A program made the translations under genes and the position numbers. Below the pieces are notes generated by a model that saw only the letters and a program-made list of their open reading frames with translations, was not told where the DNA came from and did not search any database. From Amorphus orientalis (lineage in GTDB: Bacteria > Pseudomonadota > Alphaproteobacteria > Rhizobiales > Amorphaceae): a DNA stretch of 64,000 nucleotides. The stretch covers positions 310,001-374,000 of the forward strand of contig NZ_JAUSUL010000004.1 in assembly GCF_030814015.1 (NCBI RefSeq), in the 5' to 3' direction. Shown here piece after piece: positions 11,331-19,750 of the stretch (position 1 is its first letter; every line of letters begins with the position of its first letter).

Positions 11331-11376
11331 GCAATCCCGGCCGGAAAACCGGTGCCCACTTTTCCTGGGATTGCTT
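11331..11376 (-). repeat. Stop-proximal hairpin repeat, copy A (3' end of the NicO gene)
   Basis: Read on the minus strand, it begins directly after the TGA of the nickel/cobalt transporter gene. It folds as GCAATCCC / GGGATTGC outside and GGAAAA / TTTTCC inside, with the loop GTGGGCACCGG. Copies B (29476-29523) and C (49682-49728) share the layout. Confidence 0.85.
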
Positions 11377-12516
11377 TCAGGACGCCGACAGCGTGGCGAT
11401 CAGGAGCGTGAGGCCGAGGAACAGCACGACGAGTGCGCCGGCCGCTTCCAGTCCGCCGTGGACCCGGGCGGCAAGCGGAGAGCCCGCCCCGGACATCCGG
11501 ATCGCCAGGCCCTTGGCGCCGACGGCGGCGAGCGCAAGGAGCGAGACGGTGATCGCCGTTCCGAGCCCCATGACGTAGGCCGACGCGATGCCGGCGCCCA
11601 GCAGGCCCTGGGACAGGGCGAAGACCAGCACGATGACCGCACCGCTGCACGGGCGGAGCCCGACCGCGAGCACCGCGGCCACCGCCGCCCGCAGCGAGGT
11701 TGCCCGGGCAACCGTCTCGGGGTCGATGCCGTGGGAATGGCCGCATCCGCACTGGGCCGCCGCCTCGGCGGTGGTGTGGTGATGATCGTGGCCGTGGCCG
11801 TGATGATGATGACCGTGCGCATGCGACGCGTGACCGTGATGGCCGTGCCCGTCGCCACCATGGTCGTGACCGGCATGACGATGCCGCTCCGTCTGCGCAT
11901 ACGCCACGGATGCCGACAGGGCGGACGCGGTCACGACACCCGGACCGGTCCGGACCCGCCTGAAAGCGGGACGCAGGATCTTGCGCCACACCAGCGAGGC
12001 ACCGAGCAGCGTGACCATGGCATAGGCCGCGATCTCGATGGTCTCGATGGAGCGCGACATCTGCAGGCTGGTCAGGTTGAGCACCGCCGCCGCGATCAGC
12101 ACGACGACAACGGCGGTCGTGGCCTGGACGGCGGAGGCGGCGAAGGACAGGCCGACGGCCCGACGCGCCGTCGCCTCATTGGCGAGCATGTAGGACGACA
12201 CCACCGCCTTGCCGTGCCCCGGCCCGATGGCGTGGAACACGCCGTAGCCGAACGACAGCGCGATCAGCAGCCAGGGCGCCGCCCCGCTCGCCTTGATCTC
12301 CGACAGGGAGTCCGTGAGCGCGCGGTAGAAGGTCGACTGCCAGGCCGCGACCCAGGCGAAGAACCCCGCCAGCGGCCCGGAGACCGGCGCGGCGGAGGGT
12401 TCCGGCGCGCCCACGCCAAACGGCCCACCTGCAGCCAGCGCGGGCTGAACGGCGACCATCGCCACAAGCAGGATCAGACCGGCAAGGCCGCAGAGCGCAA
12501 GCGGATGGACTCTCAT
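11377..12516 (-). CDS. NicO-family nickel/cobalt transporter with histidine-rich loop
   Basis: The 379-residue membrane protein has about seven helices. The NicO motif HAIGPGHGKAVVSSYM lies in the first membrane half and GLRPCSGAVIVLVFALSQG in the second. Between the halves is a cytosolic or periplasmic loop of alternating His, Gly, Asp and Ala with roughly 19 histidines (GHDHGGDGHGHHGH and so on), probably binding metal. Family members import or export Ni/Co; E. coli RcnA is an exporter. Its ATG at 12516 overlaps the stop of the DUF1007 gene (ATGA), so the two are translationally coupled. I see no RcnR-type regulator nearby. Confidence 0.9.
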   Translation of the reverse strand: MRVHPLALCGLAGLILLVAMVAVQPALAAGGPFGVGAPEPSAAPVSGPLAGFFAWVAAWQSTFYRALTDSLSEIKASGAAPWLLIALSFGYGVFHAIGPGHGKAVVSSYMLANEATARRAVGLSFAASAVQATTAVVVVLIAAAVLNLTSLQMSRSIETIEIAAYAMVTLLGASLVWRKILRPAFRRVRTGPGVVTASALSASVAYAQTERHRHAGHDHGGDGHGHHGHASHAHGHHHHGHGHDHHHTTAEAAAQCGCGHSHGIDPETVARATSLRAAVAAVLAVGLRPCSGAVIVLVFALSQGLLGAGIASAYVMGLGTAITVSLLALAAVGAKGLAIRMSGAGSPLAARVHGGLEAAGALVVLFLGLTLLIATLSAS

Positions 12517-13205
12517 TTCGCGCATGTCACCAGCGCCTCGTTGGCCAGAACGTCGGTCATGGCCCGGTACTGATCGGGGATCTCGCGTTGACTGGAGGGG
12601 ATCGCCGCGAGCTGGGTCGCGGTCATCGGGTCGAGTTCCCCGGCGAGCTGGGTGTTGAGCACGCATTCAGCCGGCGCGTCGATCAGGGTGAACGGCTGCT
12701 GCTTGGTCATCTCGAAGGCGACGAAATATTCCGGATCGTAGACTTCCAGCGTGACGCTGTCGCCGGCCAGGGCAAGCGGCTCAGCCAGCGGCAGCACGAA
12801 ATAGAGGGTCAGACGCCCGCCGCTGTAGTCCAGCCAGTAATCCTCCGCATCCGCAAATGAGAGGTCCTCCCCGTCGTGGCTGAGGAAGGTGAAGTTATCG
12901 TACTCCTTCAGCGACTCCACGTTCACCTGGGCCAGCTCGGAGAGTTCCTCCTGGGTCAGGATCCCGTTCTGATCCGCATCCAGGCCCTGGACCGCAAAAG
13001 AGGAGAAGGGCGCGTCGAACCGCCAGGCGTGGCGCACGGCGGACAGATCGCCCGTGCCATCGAAGACGAGCTCACTCTTGGCCTCGACGAAGACGTGGGG
13101 ATGGGCTTCGGCAGTGTCGGCACCGATCATGACGGCGGCCGCTGCCATCACCATTGCGGACAGGCGCGTCCTCCAGTCGAGCCGACCCTTCGCCCTCCGG
13201 CTCAT
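12513..13205 (-). CDS. DUF1007 family periplasmic protein, partner of the NicO transporter
   Basis: The 230-residue protein has a signal peptide ending at AEA. It then reads HPHVFVEAKSELVF, the classic DUF1007 opening with a possible metal-binding HPH. An EF-hand-like loop, DADQNGILTQEEL, follows. DUF1007 genes are often coupled to NicO transporter genes, as here (4-base overlap), and a periplasmic metal-handling role is inferred. I chose the ATG at 13205 because it immediately precedes a basic n-region and hydrophobic core; the longer GTG-type reading lacks this. Confidence 0.88.
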   Translation of the reverse strand: MSRRAKGRLDWRTRLSAMVMAAAAVMIGADTAEAHPHVFVEAKSELVFDGTGDLSAVRHAWRFDAPFSSFAVQGLDADQNGILTQEELSELAQVNVESLKEYDNFTFLSHDGEDLSFADAEDYWLDYSGGRLTLYFVLPLAEPLALAGDSVTLEVYDPEYFVAFEMTKQQPFTLIDAPAECVLNTQLAGELDPMTATQLAAIPSSQREIPDQYRAMTDVLANEALVTCAK

Positions 13206-13486
13206 CCCGAGCACAGTTCTATCTGTCAAGCTGCCTCCCGGTTCGGGCGATTCGGCCCGCAAGCCCAAGGGATATCATCGCGATACACCCTTTCTACGTG
13301 CCACCATGGCGGCAAGATGACCGCACACCTGCCAACCGATCGGAACAATATCCCCATGTTTCGATTGACGAAGGTGAATTCGTCCGGTTCGGAGCGTCGA
13401 AGGCGGACATTCAACCATGAAATCCCGTTCAATCGAACGCACGTTTCAATGGCAGGACGGAATGACGGGTGCGAAAGGAGCGAGGC

Positions 13487-14581
13487 ATGGACATGCAGGA
13501 CCCCGGCGTATCGGCCGTCTTCGACCATCCCGCCTTCGACGATCACGAACAGGTCGTCTTCTGCAGCGACGCGGAAACCGGACTGCGGGCCATCATCGCC
13601 ATCCACGACACCCGGCTGGGACCGGCGCTCGGAGGGTGCCGCATGTGGGCCTACGGGTCCAGCGGCGAGGCGGTGACGGACGCGCTCCGCCTGTCCAGGG
13701 GCATGACCTACAAGAATTCGCTCGCCGGGCTCGATCTCGGCGGCGGCAAGTCGGTGATCATCGGCGATCCCGGACGTGACAAGACGCCCGCCCTTCTGGC
13801 GGCATTCGGCCGGCATGTCGAAACGCTCGGCGGACGCTACACCACCGCGGAAGATGTCGGGATATCCACCGAGGACATGGAACAGGTGGCAACCGCCACG
13901 TCCCATGCCCGCGGCACCCCGGCGACGGGGCTCGGCGATCCCTCCCCCTATACTGCGCTGGGCATCCTGAGCGGCATCAAGGCGGCCCTTGCCCACCGCA
14001 CCGGCTCGGACGAGATCGCCGGCCGGCGGATCGTCCTTCAGGGTCTCGGCCATGTGGGCTGGCATCTGGCCGACCTCCTGGCGAAGGAAAAGGCCCGGCT
14101 CGTCGTCGCCGACGTGGACGCCTCCACCGCAGAACGTGCGGAAGCGGCGTTCGGCGCCGAACGCGCAGAAGCGGACAGCGCCCACAGGATCGAGGCGGAC
14201 GTGTTCGCGCCCTGTGCGCTGGGCGCCGGGCTCAACGCCAGGACGATCCCCGAGCTCGGCGCTGGAATTGTCGCGGGGGCCGCCAACAACCAGCTCGCCA
14301 CCGAGGCGGACGGGGAGCGGCTGATGGCCCGCGGCGTCCTCTACGCACCGGACTACGCGATCAACGCCGGCGGCGTCATCTCCATTGCCCTGTCGAAACC
14401 GGGCGGCGACGACACCGCCGTCATGGAACGGGTGACGGCGATCGGCGAGACGCTCCGGCAGATCTTCGTGCGCGCCGACGCTGACGGCCTGCCGACCGAC
14501 GTCGTCGCCGACGCGATCGCCCGGGAGCGCCTCGAGCGGGCAGGCGCCAGAGCAGATCCCCTTCAAACCGAAACGGTCTGA
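13487..14581 (+). CDS. Leucine-dehydrogenase-like amino acid dehydrogenase (Glu/Leu/Phe/Val family)
   Basis: The enzyme oxidatively deaminates a branched-chain or aromatic amino acid with NAD, or the reverse. The 364-residue product has the catalytic segment MTYKNSLAGLDLGGGKSVIIGDP, containing the two conserved lysines. It also has a Rossmann glycine motif GLGHVGWHLADLL and the APDYAINAGGVI signature. Length matches leucine dehydrogenases. The ATG at 13487 has AAAGGAG 6 bases upstream. Substrate choice among Leu, Val and Phe cannot be settled from sequence. Confidence 0.9.
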   Translation: MDMQDPGVSAVFDHPAFDDHEQVVFCSDAETGLRAIIAIHDTRLGPALGGCRMWAYGSSGEAVTDALRLSRGMTYKNSLAGLDLGGGKSVIIGDPGRDKTPALLAAFGRHVETLGGRYTTAEDVGISTEDMEQVATATSHARGTPATGLGDPSPYTALGILSGIKAALAHRTGSDEIAGRRIVLQGLGHVGWHLADLLAKEKARLVVADVDASTAERAEAAFGAERAEADSAHRIEADVFAPCALGAGLNARTIPELGAGIVAGAANNQLATEADGERLMARGVLYAPDYAINAGGVISIALSKPGGDDTAVMERVTAIGETLRQIFVRADADGLPTDVVADAIARERLERAGARADPLQTETV

Positions 14582-14597
14582 TCGGGACGGGTCGCGC

Positions 14598-15563
14598 TCA
14601 GTCCGCCGCCACCGTCAGCTTTGACGGTGCTGGCGCCGGCCGTGGCTCCTCGGCGCCGCCGAGTTCAGCCAGATGCACCGGATCGCCAAACCATTCGGCG
14701 AGGTGGTCGACGAGGGCCCGGACCTTGCCGGACAGATGCCGGCGGTGCGGGTAGACCGCATAGATCGCCCCGGCGTTGCAGACATAGTCGTCCAGCACCG
14801 TCTCCAGCCGCCCCTCCAGGATTTCCCGGCGGGCGACGGGATAAGGCAGCATCGCGAAGCCGATGCCGTGCAGCGCGGCCACCTTGGCAGCGTTCGGGCT
14901 GTTCGCCTCCAGCCGGCCGGACACCGCGACCGAATGACGGGTGCCGTCCACCACGAAGCCCCAGTTCGACCGCCAGCGCGCGTTGGTGTCGATGACGCAG
15001 GGCAGCGCCGCCATGTCGTCGGGCACGGACGGGCGGCCATGGTGTTTCAGAAGCTCGGGACTGGCCGCAACGACCAGGCGCAACGGCGCGAGCTTGCGGG
15101 CGATCAGGCTGGAATCGGCGAGTTCGGACACGCGGACGGCCATGTCGAAGCCTTCCTCCACCAGATCGACGAACCGGTCGTCGAGGCGCAGGTCCAGCGA
15201 GATCCGGGGTTCCTTGCGGGCAAAGGCGACGATCGCCTCCATCAGCACCCCTTCGCCCAGGGTGCGCGGGACGGCGATGCGAAGACTGCCCCTGACCTCC
15301 CGATGGGTGTCGCGGACCACGTCCTCCAGATCGGACATGCGCTGAAGGATTTCCAAGGCCTCGCGATAGTAGGCGAGACCGGCTTCCGTCGGGGCCAGCG
15401 TGCGCGTGGTCCGGTTCAGGAGACGCACGCCGAGCCGGTTCTCCAGCTCCGCCACGTGCTTGGAGAGGATGGCCTTGGACCGCCCCTCCTTCCGCGCCGC
15501 GGCGGAGAAGCCGCCGGCGTCGACCACCGCCACGAACGCTGCCATACGCGCCAAGGTGTCCAT
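14598..15563 (-). CDS. LysR-family transcriptional regulator
   Basis: This is a 321-residue LysR protein. The N-terminal winged helix-turn-helix reads GGFSAAARKEGRSKAILSKHVAELENRLGVRLLNRTTR. A linker helix follows, then a periplasmic-binding-protein-like effector domain (SLRIAVPRTLGEGVL onward). The start ATG at 15563 gives the usual length. It is convergent with the leucine-dehydrogenase gene and divergent from the autotransporter gene across 273 bases. LysR proteins commonly control the divergent gene, so the autotransporter is a candidate target. The effector is unknown. Confidence 0.93.
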   Translation of the reverse strand: MDTLARMAAFVAVVDAGGFSAAARKEGRSKAILSKHVAELENRLGVRLLNRTTRTLAPTEAGLAYYREALEILQRMSDLEDVVRDTHREVRGSLRIAVPRTLGEGVLMEAIVAFARKEPRISLDLRLDDRFVDLVEEGFDMAVRVSELADSSLIARKLAPLRLVVAASPELLKHHGRPSVPDDMAALPCVIDTNARWRSNWGFVVDGTRHSVAVSGRLEANSPNAAKVAALHGIGFAMLPYPVARREILEGRLETVLDDYVCNAGAIYAVYPHRRHLSGKVRALVDHLAEWFGDPVHLAELGGAEEPRPAPAPSKLTVAAD

Positions 15564-15836
15564 CGGGATCCGTTTCCCACGCTCGCTACCGTTCACTTTC
15601 GTTAAACGGAGCTGGGCAGATTCAGGCCGATTGTCAACAGGCGTCCGCTGCAACCTGCCGATGGCACCGGGTCTCCGGTTCGGGTGCGGACACGCGCTGC
15701 CGGGGCAACGTGCAGAAAAGCCACAGCACCCGAGGGTACCCGTCCGCAGCGGCGTTGCCGCTTGCACGTGTCGGCCGATCGGGCCGATAAATGCCCCGTG
15801 ATGCGGCGGTTTTTTGGCTCGGGGGAATGCGTTGCG

Positions 15837-18800
15837 ATGGATCGTTTCAATCCGCCTGTTCGCCGGTTCGGCCTGAGAGCGTTCGGACTTGCGACTGCCC
15901 TCGCCGCCGCGTCTCTCGCCAGCCCGGCTGCCGCCCAGAGCTGGTCGCTCTATGACGACGGCGACACGTCCTTCACGATCCCCAAGAGCCCGAACAGCCG
16001 GCCCGACAGCTACGAATACGATCTGAAGATCACGACGACGCGGCGCGACGGGACGTCCGTCACCAGCGCCGCCCGCAAGATCGAGATGGACACGGGCTCG
16101 ACCGGTCTGGTGATCGCCGCCGAATATCTGGGCGAGACCGCCGACACGCTGACGGGCGAGGCCGGCTGGGCGTTCTACAATTCGTCGGGGCTCCTGATCT
16201 GGGGCAAGCTGACCGAGGCCACCGTGACCTACCTGGATCCGGCGACCGGGCAGCCGATCGTCGCCTCCAATGTCCGGGTGCTCGCCGCCACCAACAGCCG
16301 GTGCACCGGCTACGGCGACAACCCGTGCGACCAGAACGCCCACAGGACGATCTCCATGATGGGCGTCGGGTTCGGCCGCAACACCCTCGGAGAAGGTGCG
16401 CTCGACTATGACAGCCCGACCATCGCCGAGCAGCTGATCGCCGCGCCGACGACCTCCCAGGCGTTCAATCCGCTGGTGAACATCGCCGCGCCGGACGGCT
16501 CCGCCTTCAATCAGGGCTACATCATCCGGCGGGGCGAGGTGATCGTCGGTCTGACGCCCGCCAACACCAGCGGCTTCGCCTTCGGCAAGCTGGAAGCCGA
16601 TTCCCAGACCGGGGCCTGGGGACAGGGGGCGATGTCCGTGACGGTCTCCGGGGGCAGCGAAGGCACGGTCGGGCCCCAGTCCGGCATCCTTCTGGCCGAT
16701 ACGGGCATCCCGAATTCGTTCATCCACGTTCCCGGGCAGGCCTCCGGGCCGGTCTCGTCGGCAAGCACCGTGACCGTTCAGGTTCTCGATGCCGGCGATA
16801 CCGTCAGCTACAGCTACCGGGTCGGCTGCACCTCGGCCTGCAGCCCGCAGAAGCCGACGTCCGTGCAATGGGTCGGACCTTCCGCGACCGACCGGGGCGT
16901 CGGATACGTCAACACCGGCATCCGGTTCTATGACGGCTTCTACTATCTGTTCGATCCGACGAACGGCTATCTGGGCGTCGCGCCGGATCCGAACGTCAGC
17001 GGGACCAACATCGTGTTCACCCCGGTCATCTCCGCGATCGGGCAGATCACGTTCGACACGCCGTTCTCCACCACCATGCCGGTGTTCCTGCGCGCCAGCA
17101 GCACCAACCCGGCCGCGATCGCAACCGGGACGACGGCCACCTTCGAGAACGCCCTGACCGGGCCCGGCGATCTGATCGTCAACGGCACCGGGACCGTGAC
17201 GCTGAACGGGGTGAACACCTATTCCGGCCACACCACCGTTCAGAGCGGCACGCTGGCCGTGACCAGCCAGCTCGCCAGCGCGGTCACCGTGCGCAGCGGC
17301 GGCACGTTCAACCTCTCCGGCCAGCTGTCCGTGGCGGGGGCGACCGCCCCGCTGGTGACCGTGGACACCGGGGGCGCGTTCGACCTGGCGGGGACCGTGT
17401 CCGGCAACGTCAGCAATTTCGGCACGACCACGGTGCAGTCTTCGGGCCGGATTGCCGGCGACGTCTCCACGGCCGGATCGTTCGTCAACAACGGCACCGT
17501 CTCCGGCACGCTGACCACCACCGGCCGGCTGTCGGGAACGGGCACCGTCGCAAATCTGGTCGTCGCCCAGGGCGGCACGCTCGCCACCGGCAACTCCATC
17601 GGCACCATGACCGTCACCGGCACCTACACGTTCGGCCCCGGCGCGACCCGGGAGGTGGAGGTCGGCGCGGACGGCTCCATCGATCTCCTGCGGGTCAGCG
17701 GAACCGCGACGCTTTCCGGCGGCACCGTGATCGTCTCCCACGAGCCCGGCCTGGTGCCGGTGCTGGGCGACCGCTACGTCTTCCTGACGGCGGACGGTGG
17801 CGTCACCGGCACCCATTCCAATCTCGTCGGCGGCCTGTTCGACGACGCGCTCTATCCGTTCCTCACCACGGGCCTCTCCTACGGCGCCACCGACGCGGCA
17901 CTTCAGGTCGTGGACAGCCAGGTCAGCTTCGAAGCCGCAGGCACCACGCCGAACCGCCGGGCCGTGGGCGCCGCACTCGACCGGTTCGTGCAGGGCACCG
18001 CGCTGGACTATCCGCTGACCCACCTCACCATCGATCAGTACAATCTCGCCGCCGATCAGCTCTCCGGCCAGATCCACGCCTCGACCCTGACGGCCCTGCA
18101 GAACGATGCCCGGCTCGCGCGCGACACCATCCAGGCCCGGCTCGGCGCGGCGTTCGCGGAAATGGGCGCCGCACCCATGTTCGCCTCCAACGGCACGTCG
18201 GGCATGAACCTGCCGGGTCTGACGGCCAGCGCCTGGGCGTCCGCCTACGGCAACTGGGGTGACATCGACGGCACCGGCAACGCGTCCAGCCTGTCCACCT
18301 CCCTGACCGGGACCCTCGCGGGCGTGGACGCGGCGATCCACACCTGGGGGCGGGTCGGCTTCGCCGCCGGCTACGGGGCGGGCCGGTTCAAGTCGCCGGA
18401 TCTTGCCGCCTCCGGCACGTCGGGCACGACCACCCTCGCCGCCTATGGCGGGGCGGTGCGCGGCATGATGCGCGCCAGCCTCGGCGCGAGCTTCGCCTGG
18501 CACGACATCGAGACCGACCGGACGATCGCCTTCCCGGGCTATTGGGCCCAGCAGAGCGCGGACCATTCCGCGACGACGGGCCAGATCTTCGGCGAGGGCG
18601 CGATCGATCTGGGTTTCGCACCCGTCGATACCGAAGCGTTTGCCGGGCTCGCCTTCGTGCAGACGTCGACGGATGCCTTTTCAGAAGGCGGCGACCTGAC
18701 GGCGCTGTCGGCGACCGGCGCGACCCAGTCGAACACGCTCACGACCCTCGGGCTGCGGCTCGCAAAGTCGGTGCCGCTGGCGGGCGGTGTCCTGCGGCCG

Positions 18801-19046
18801 CACGCGACGCTCGGCTGGCAGCACGCCTTCGGCGACGTCGACCCGGACATGGACCTGACCTTCGCCCGGAGCGGGGCGGGCTTCACCGTGGCCGGCGCGC
18901 CGATCGCCCGGGACGCGGCCATTGTCGGCGCCGGGCTCGACTTCGTCCTCACCCGGCGGGCCACCCTGTCGGTCGCCTATGACGGCCGCATCGGCAGCGG
19001 CACGGCGGAGCACGCGGCAACGGGCGAGCTCTCGGTCACGTTCTGA
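15837..19046 (+). CDS. Autotransporter with pepsin-like aspartic protease passenger
   Basis: This 1069-residue protein has a signal peptide (cleavage near SPAAAQ). The passenger reads as a bilobed pepsin-type protease. Lobe 1 has IEMDTGSTGLVI (D85), a flap-like YNSSGLLIWG with Y114, and MMGVGFG. Lobe 2 has LLADTGIPNSFI (D288) and a closing GIRFYDGFYYLFDPTNGYLG. The two Asp lie 203 residues apart (183 in pepsin). Residues about 430-500 hold a passenger-associated beta-helix repeat (NGTGTVTLNGVNTYSGHTTVQSGTL), then a pertactin-like stalk. From about 790 a 12-strand beta-barrel ends in SVTF. The ATG at 15837 has GGGGGAA upstream; the ATG at 15801 lacks a ribosome site. Surface display is expected; proteolysis is inferred. 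Confidence 0.85.
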   Translation: MDRFNPPVRRFGLRAFGLATALAAASLASPAAAQSWSLYDDGDTSFTIPKSPNSRPDSYEYDLKITTTRRDGTSVTSAARKIEMDTGSTGLVIAAEYLGETADTLTGEAGWAFYNSSGLLIWGKLTEATVTYLDPATGQPIVASNVRVLAATNSRCTGYGDNPCDQNAHRTISMMGVGFGRNTLGEGALDYDSPTIAEQLIAAPTTSQAFNPLVNIAAPDGSAFNQGYIIRRGEVIVGLTPANTSGFAFGKLEADSQTGAWGQGAMSVTVSGGSEGTVGPQSGILLADTGIPNSFIHVPGQASGPVSSASTVTVQVLDAGDTVSYSYRVGCTSACSPQKPTSVQWVGPSATDRGVGYVNTGIRFYDGFYYLFDPTNGYLGVAPDPNVSGTNIVFTPVISAIGQITFDTPFSTTMPVFLRASSTNPAAIATGTTATFENALTGPGDLIVNGTGTVTLNGVNTYSGHTTVQSGTLAVTSQLASAVTVRSGGTFNLSGQLSVAGATAPLVTVDTGGAFDLAGTVSGNVSNFGTTTVQSSGRIAGDVSTAGSFVNNGTVSGTLTTTGRLSGTGTVANLVVAQGGTLATGNSIGTMTVTGTYTFGPGATREVEVGADGSIDLLRVSGTATLSGGTVIVSHEPGLVPVLGDRYVFLTADGGVTGTHSNLVGGLFDDALYPFLTTGLSYGATDAALQVVDSQVSFEAAGTTPNRRAVGAALDRFVQGTALDYPLTHLTIDQYNLAADQLSGQIHASTLTALQNDARLARDTIQARLGAAFAEMGAAPMFASNGTSGMNLPGLTASAWASAYGNWGDIDGTGNASSLSTSLTGTLAGVDAAIHTWGRVGFAAGYGAGRFKSPDLAASGTSGTTTLAAYGGAVRGMMRASLGASFAWHDIETDRTIAFPGYWAQQSADHSATTGQIFGEGAIDLGFAPVDTEAFAGLAFVQTSTDAFSEGGDLTALSATGATQSNTLTTLGLRLAKSVPLAGGVLRPHATLGWQHAFGDVDPDMDLTFARSGAGFTVAGAPIARDAAIVGAGLDFVLTRRATLSVAYDGRIGSGTAEHAATGELSVTF

Positions 19047-19070
19047 TTGCGGCGGTCAGGGCCGACCGGG

Positions 19071-19607
19071 TCAGACCGCCCACAGCGCCGGAACCATGAA
19101 GCTGTCGGCGCAGACCACGCGGCCGCCCTCTCCCCCGCCGACCTCGGGTGCGAGCCGGACCACCTGCCAGGCGTCGGCGTGTTCGGTCGCGATCGGACAC
19201 GGGGGCGGGAAGCCGGCCGCCATCGCCGGCTCGAACCCGAAACGTCCGTAATAGGCGGGATCGCCGAACACGAAGACGAGGCCGCATCCGGCCTGGCGCA
19301 GCCGGTCCAGCCCGGCCTCGACCAGTCGGCTGCCGATCCCAGTCCGCTGGTGGTCGGGGTCGACGGCCAGGGGCGCCAGCATGGAAGCGGGCAGCCCGGT
19401 CGTGCCGGTCTCCACCCGGGCGGCGGAAAACAGGACATGGCCCTCTATCCGATCGCCATCGACCGCCACGAGCGAAAGAACCGGATCCGCACTCGGATCG
19501 GCCAGCACGCGGCGGACCAGATCCGCCTCGTCGTCCTGGCCGAAGGCCCGGCGTTCGACCTCCAGAACGGCATCGAGATCACCGTCCTGCGCGTCGCGGA
19601 TGATCAT
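19071..19607 (-). CDS. GNAT family N-acetyltransferase
   Basis: The 178-residue protein resembles YhbS-like GNAT enzymes. It has an N-terminal MIIRDAQDGDLDAVLEVERRAF and the acetyl-CoA-binding motif A, LAVDPDHQRTGIGSRLVEAG (Q/RxxGxG/A). A later YYGRFGFEPA segment is characteristic of this subgroup. The acceptor substrate is not predictable. The gene is convergent with the autotransporter, with only 24 bases between stops. It reads in the same direction as the upstream flavin reductase gene but is separated from it by a terminator. Confidence 0.9.
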   Translation of the reverse strand: MIIRDAQDGDLDAVLEVERRAFGQDDEADLVRRVLADPSADPVLSLVAVDGDRIEGHVLFSAARVETGTTGLPASMLAPLAVDPDHQRTGIGSRLVEAGLDRLRQAGCGLVFVFGDPAYYGRFGFEPAMAAGFPPPCPIATEHADAWQVVRLAPEVGGGEGGRVVCADSFMVPALWAV

Positions 19608-19693
19608 GTCATGCCTCCCGGAAACGCCGCATCATCCCGGATGAGAATGGGCCAGACCGGCGATCTGATCTATCCCGCTTGCCCGCCAGACAT

Positions 19694-19725
19694 AAAAAAG
19701 CCCGGGCGCCTTCCAGCACCCGGGC
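19694..19725 (-). terminator. Intrinsic terminator of the Old Yellow Enzyme gene
   Basis: On the minus strand a 10-bp GC stem (GCCCGGGTGC with GCGCCCGGGC, one G-U pair) encloses TGGAAG and is followed by six T (19699-19694). It lies 26 bases past the stop of the flavin reductase gene. Confidence 0.9.
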
Positions 19726-19750
19726 TTCGTTATGGCTGCCTGACTTTGGC

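Noticed and set aside
13356-13400. Apparent similarity between the leader of the leucine-dehydrogenase gene and the leader of the LysR gene (both read RLTKVN in one frame)
   Set aside because: Only about 13 of 16 bases match, with no dyad. Too weak to call a shared operator.
14598-18566. 1322-residue minus-strand open frame spanning the LysR gene and the autotransporter complement
   Set aside because: Only the last 321 residues (LysR) are real. The rest is antisense to the autotransporter and has low-complexity composition.
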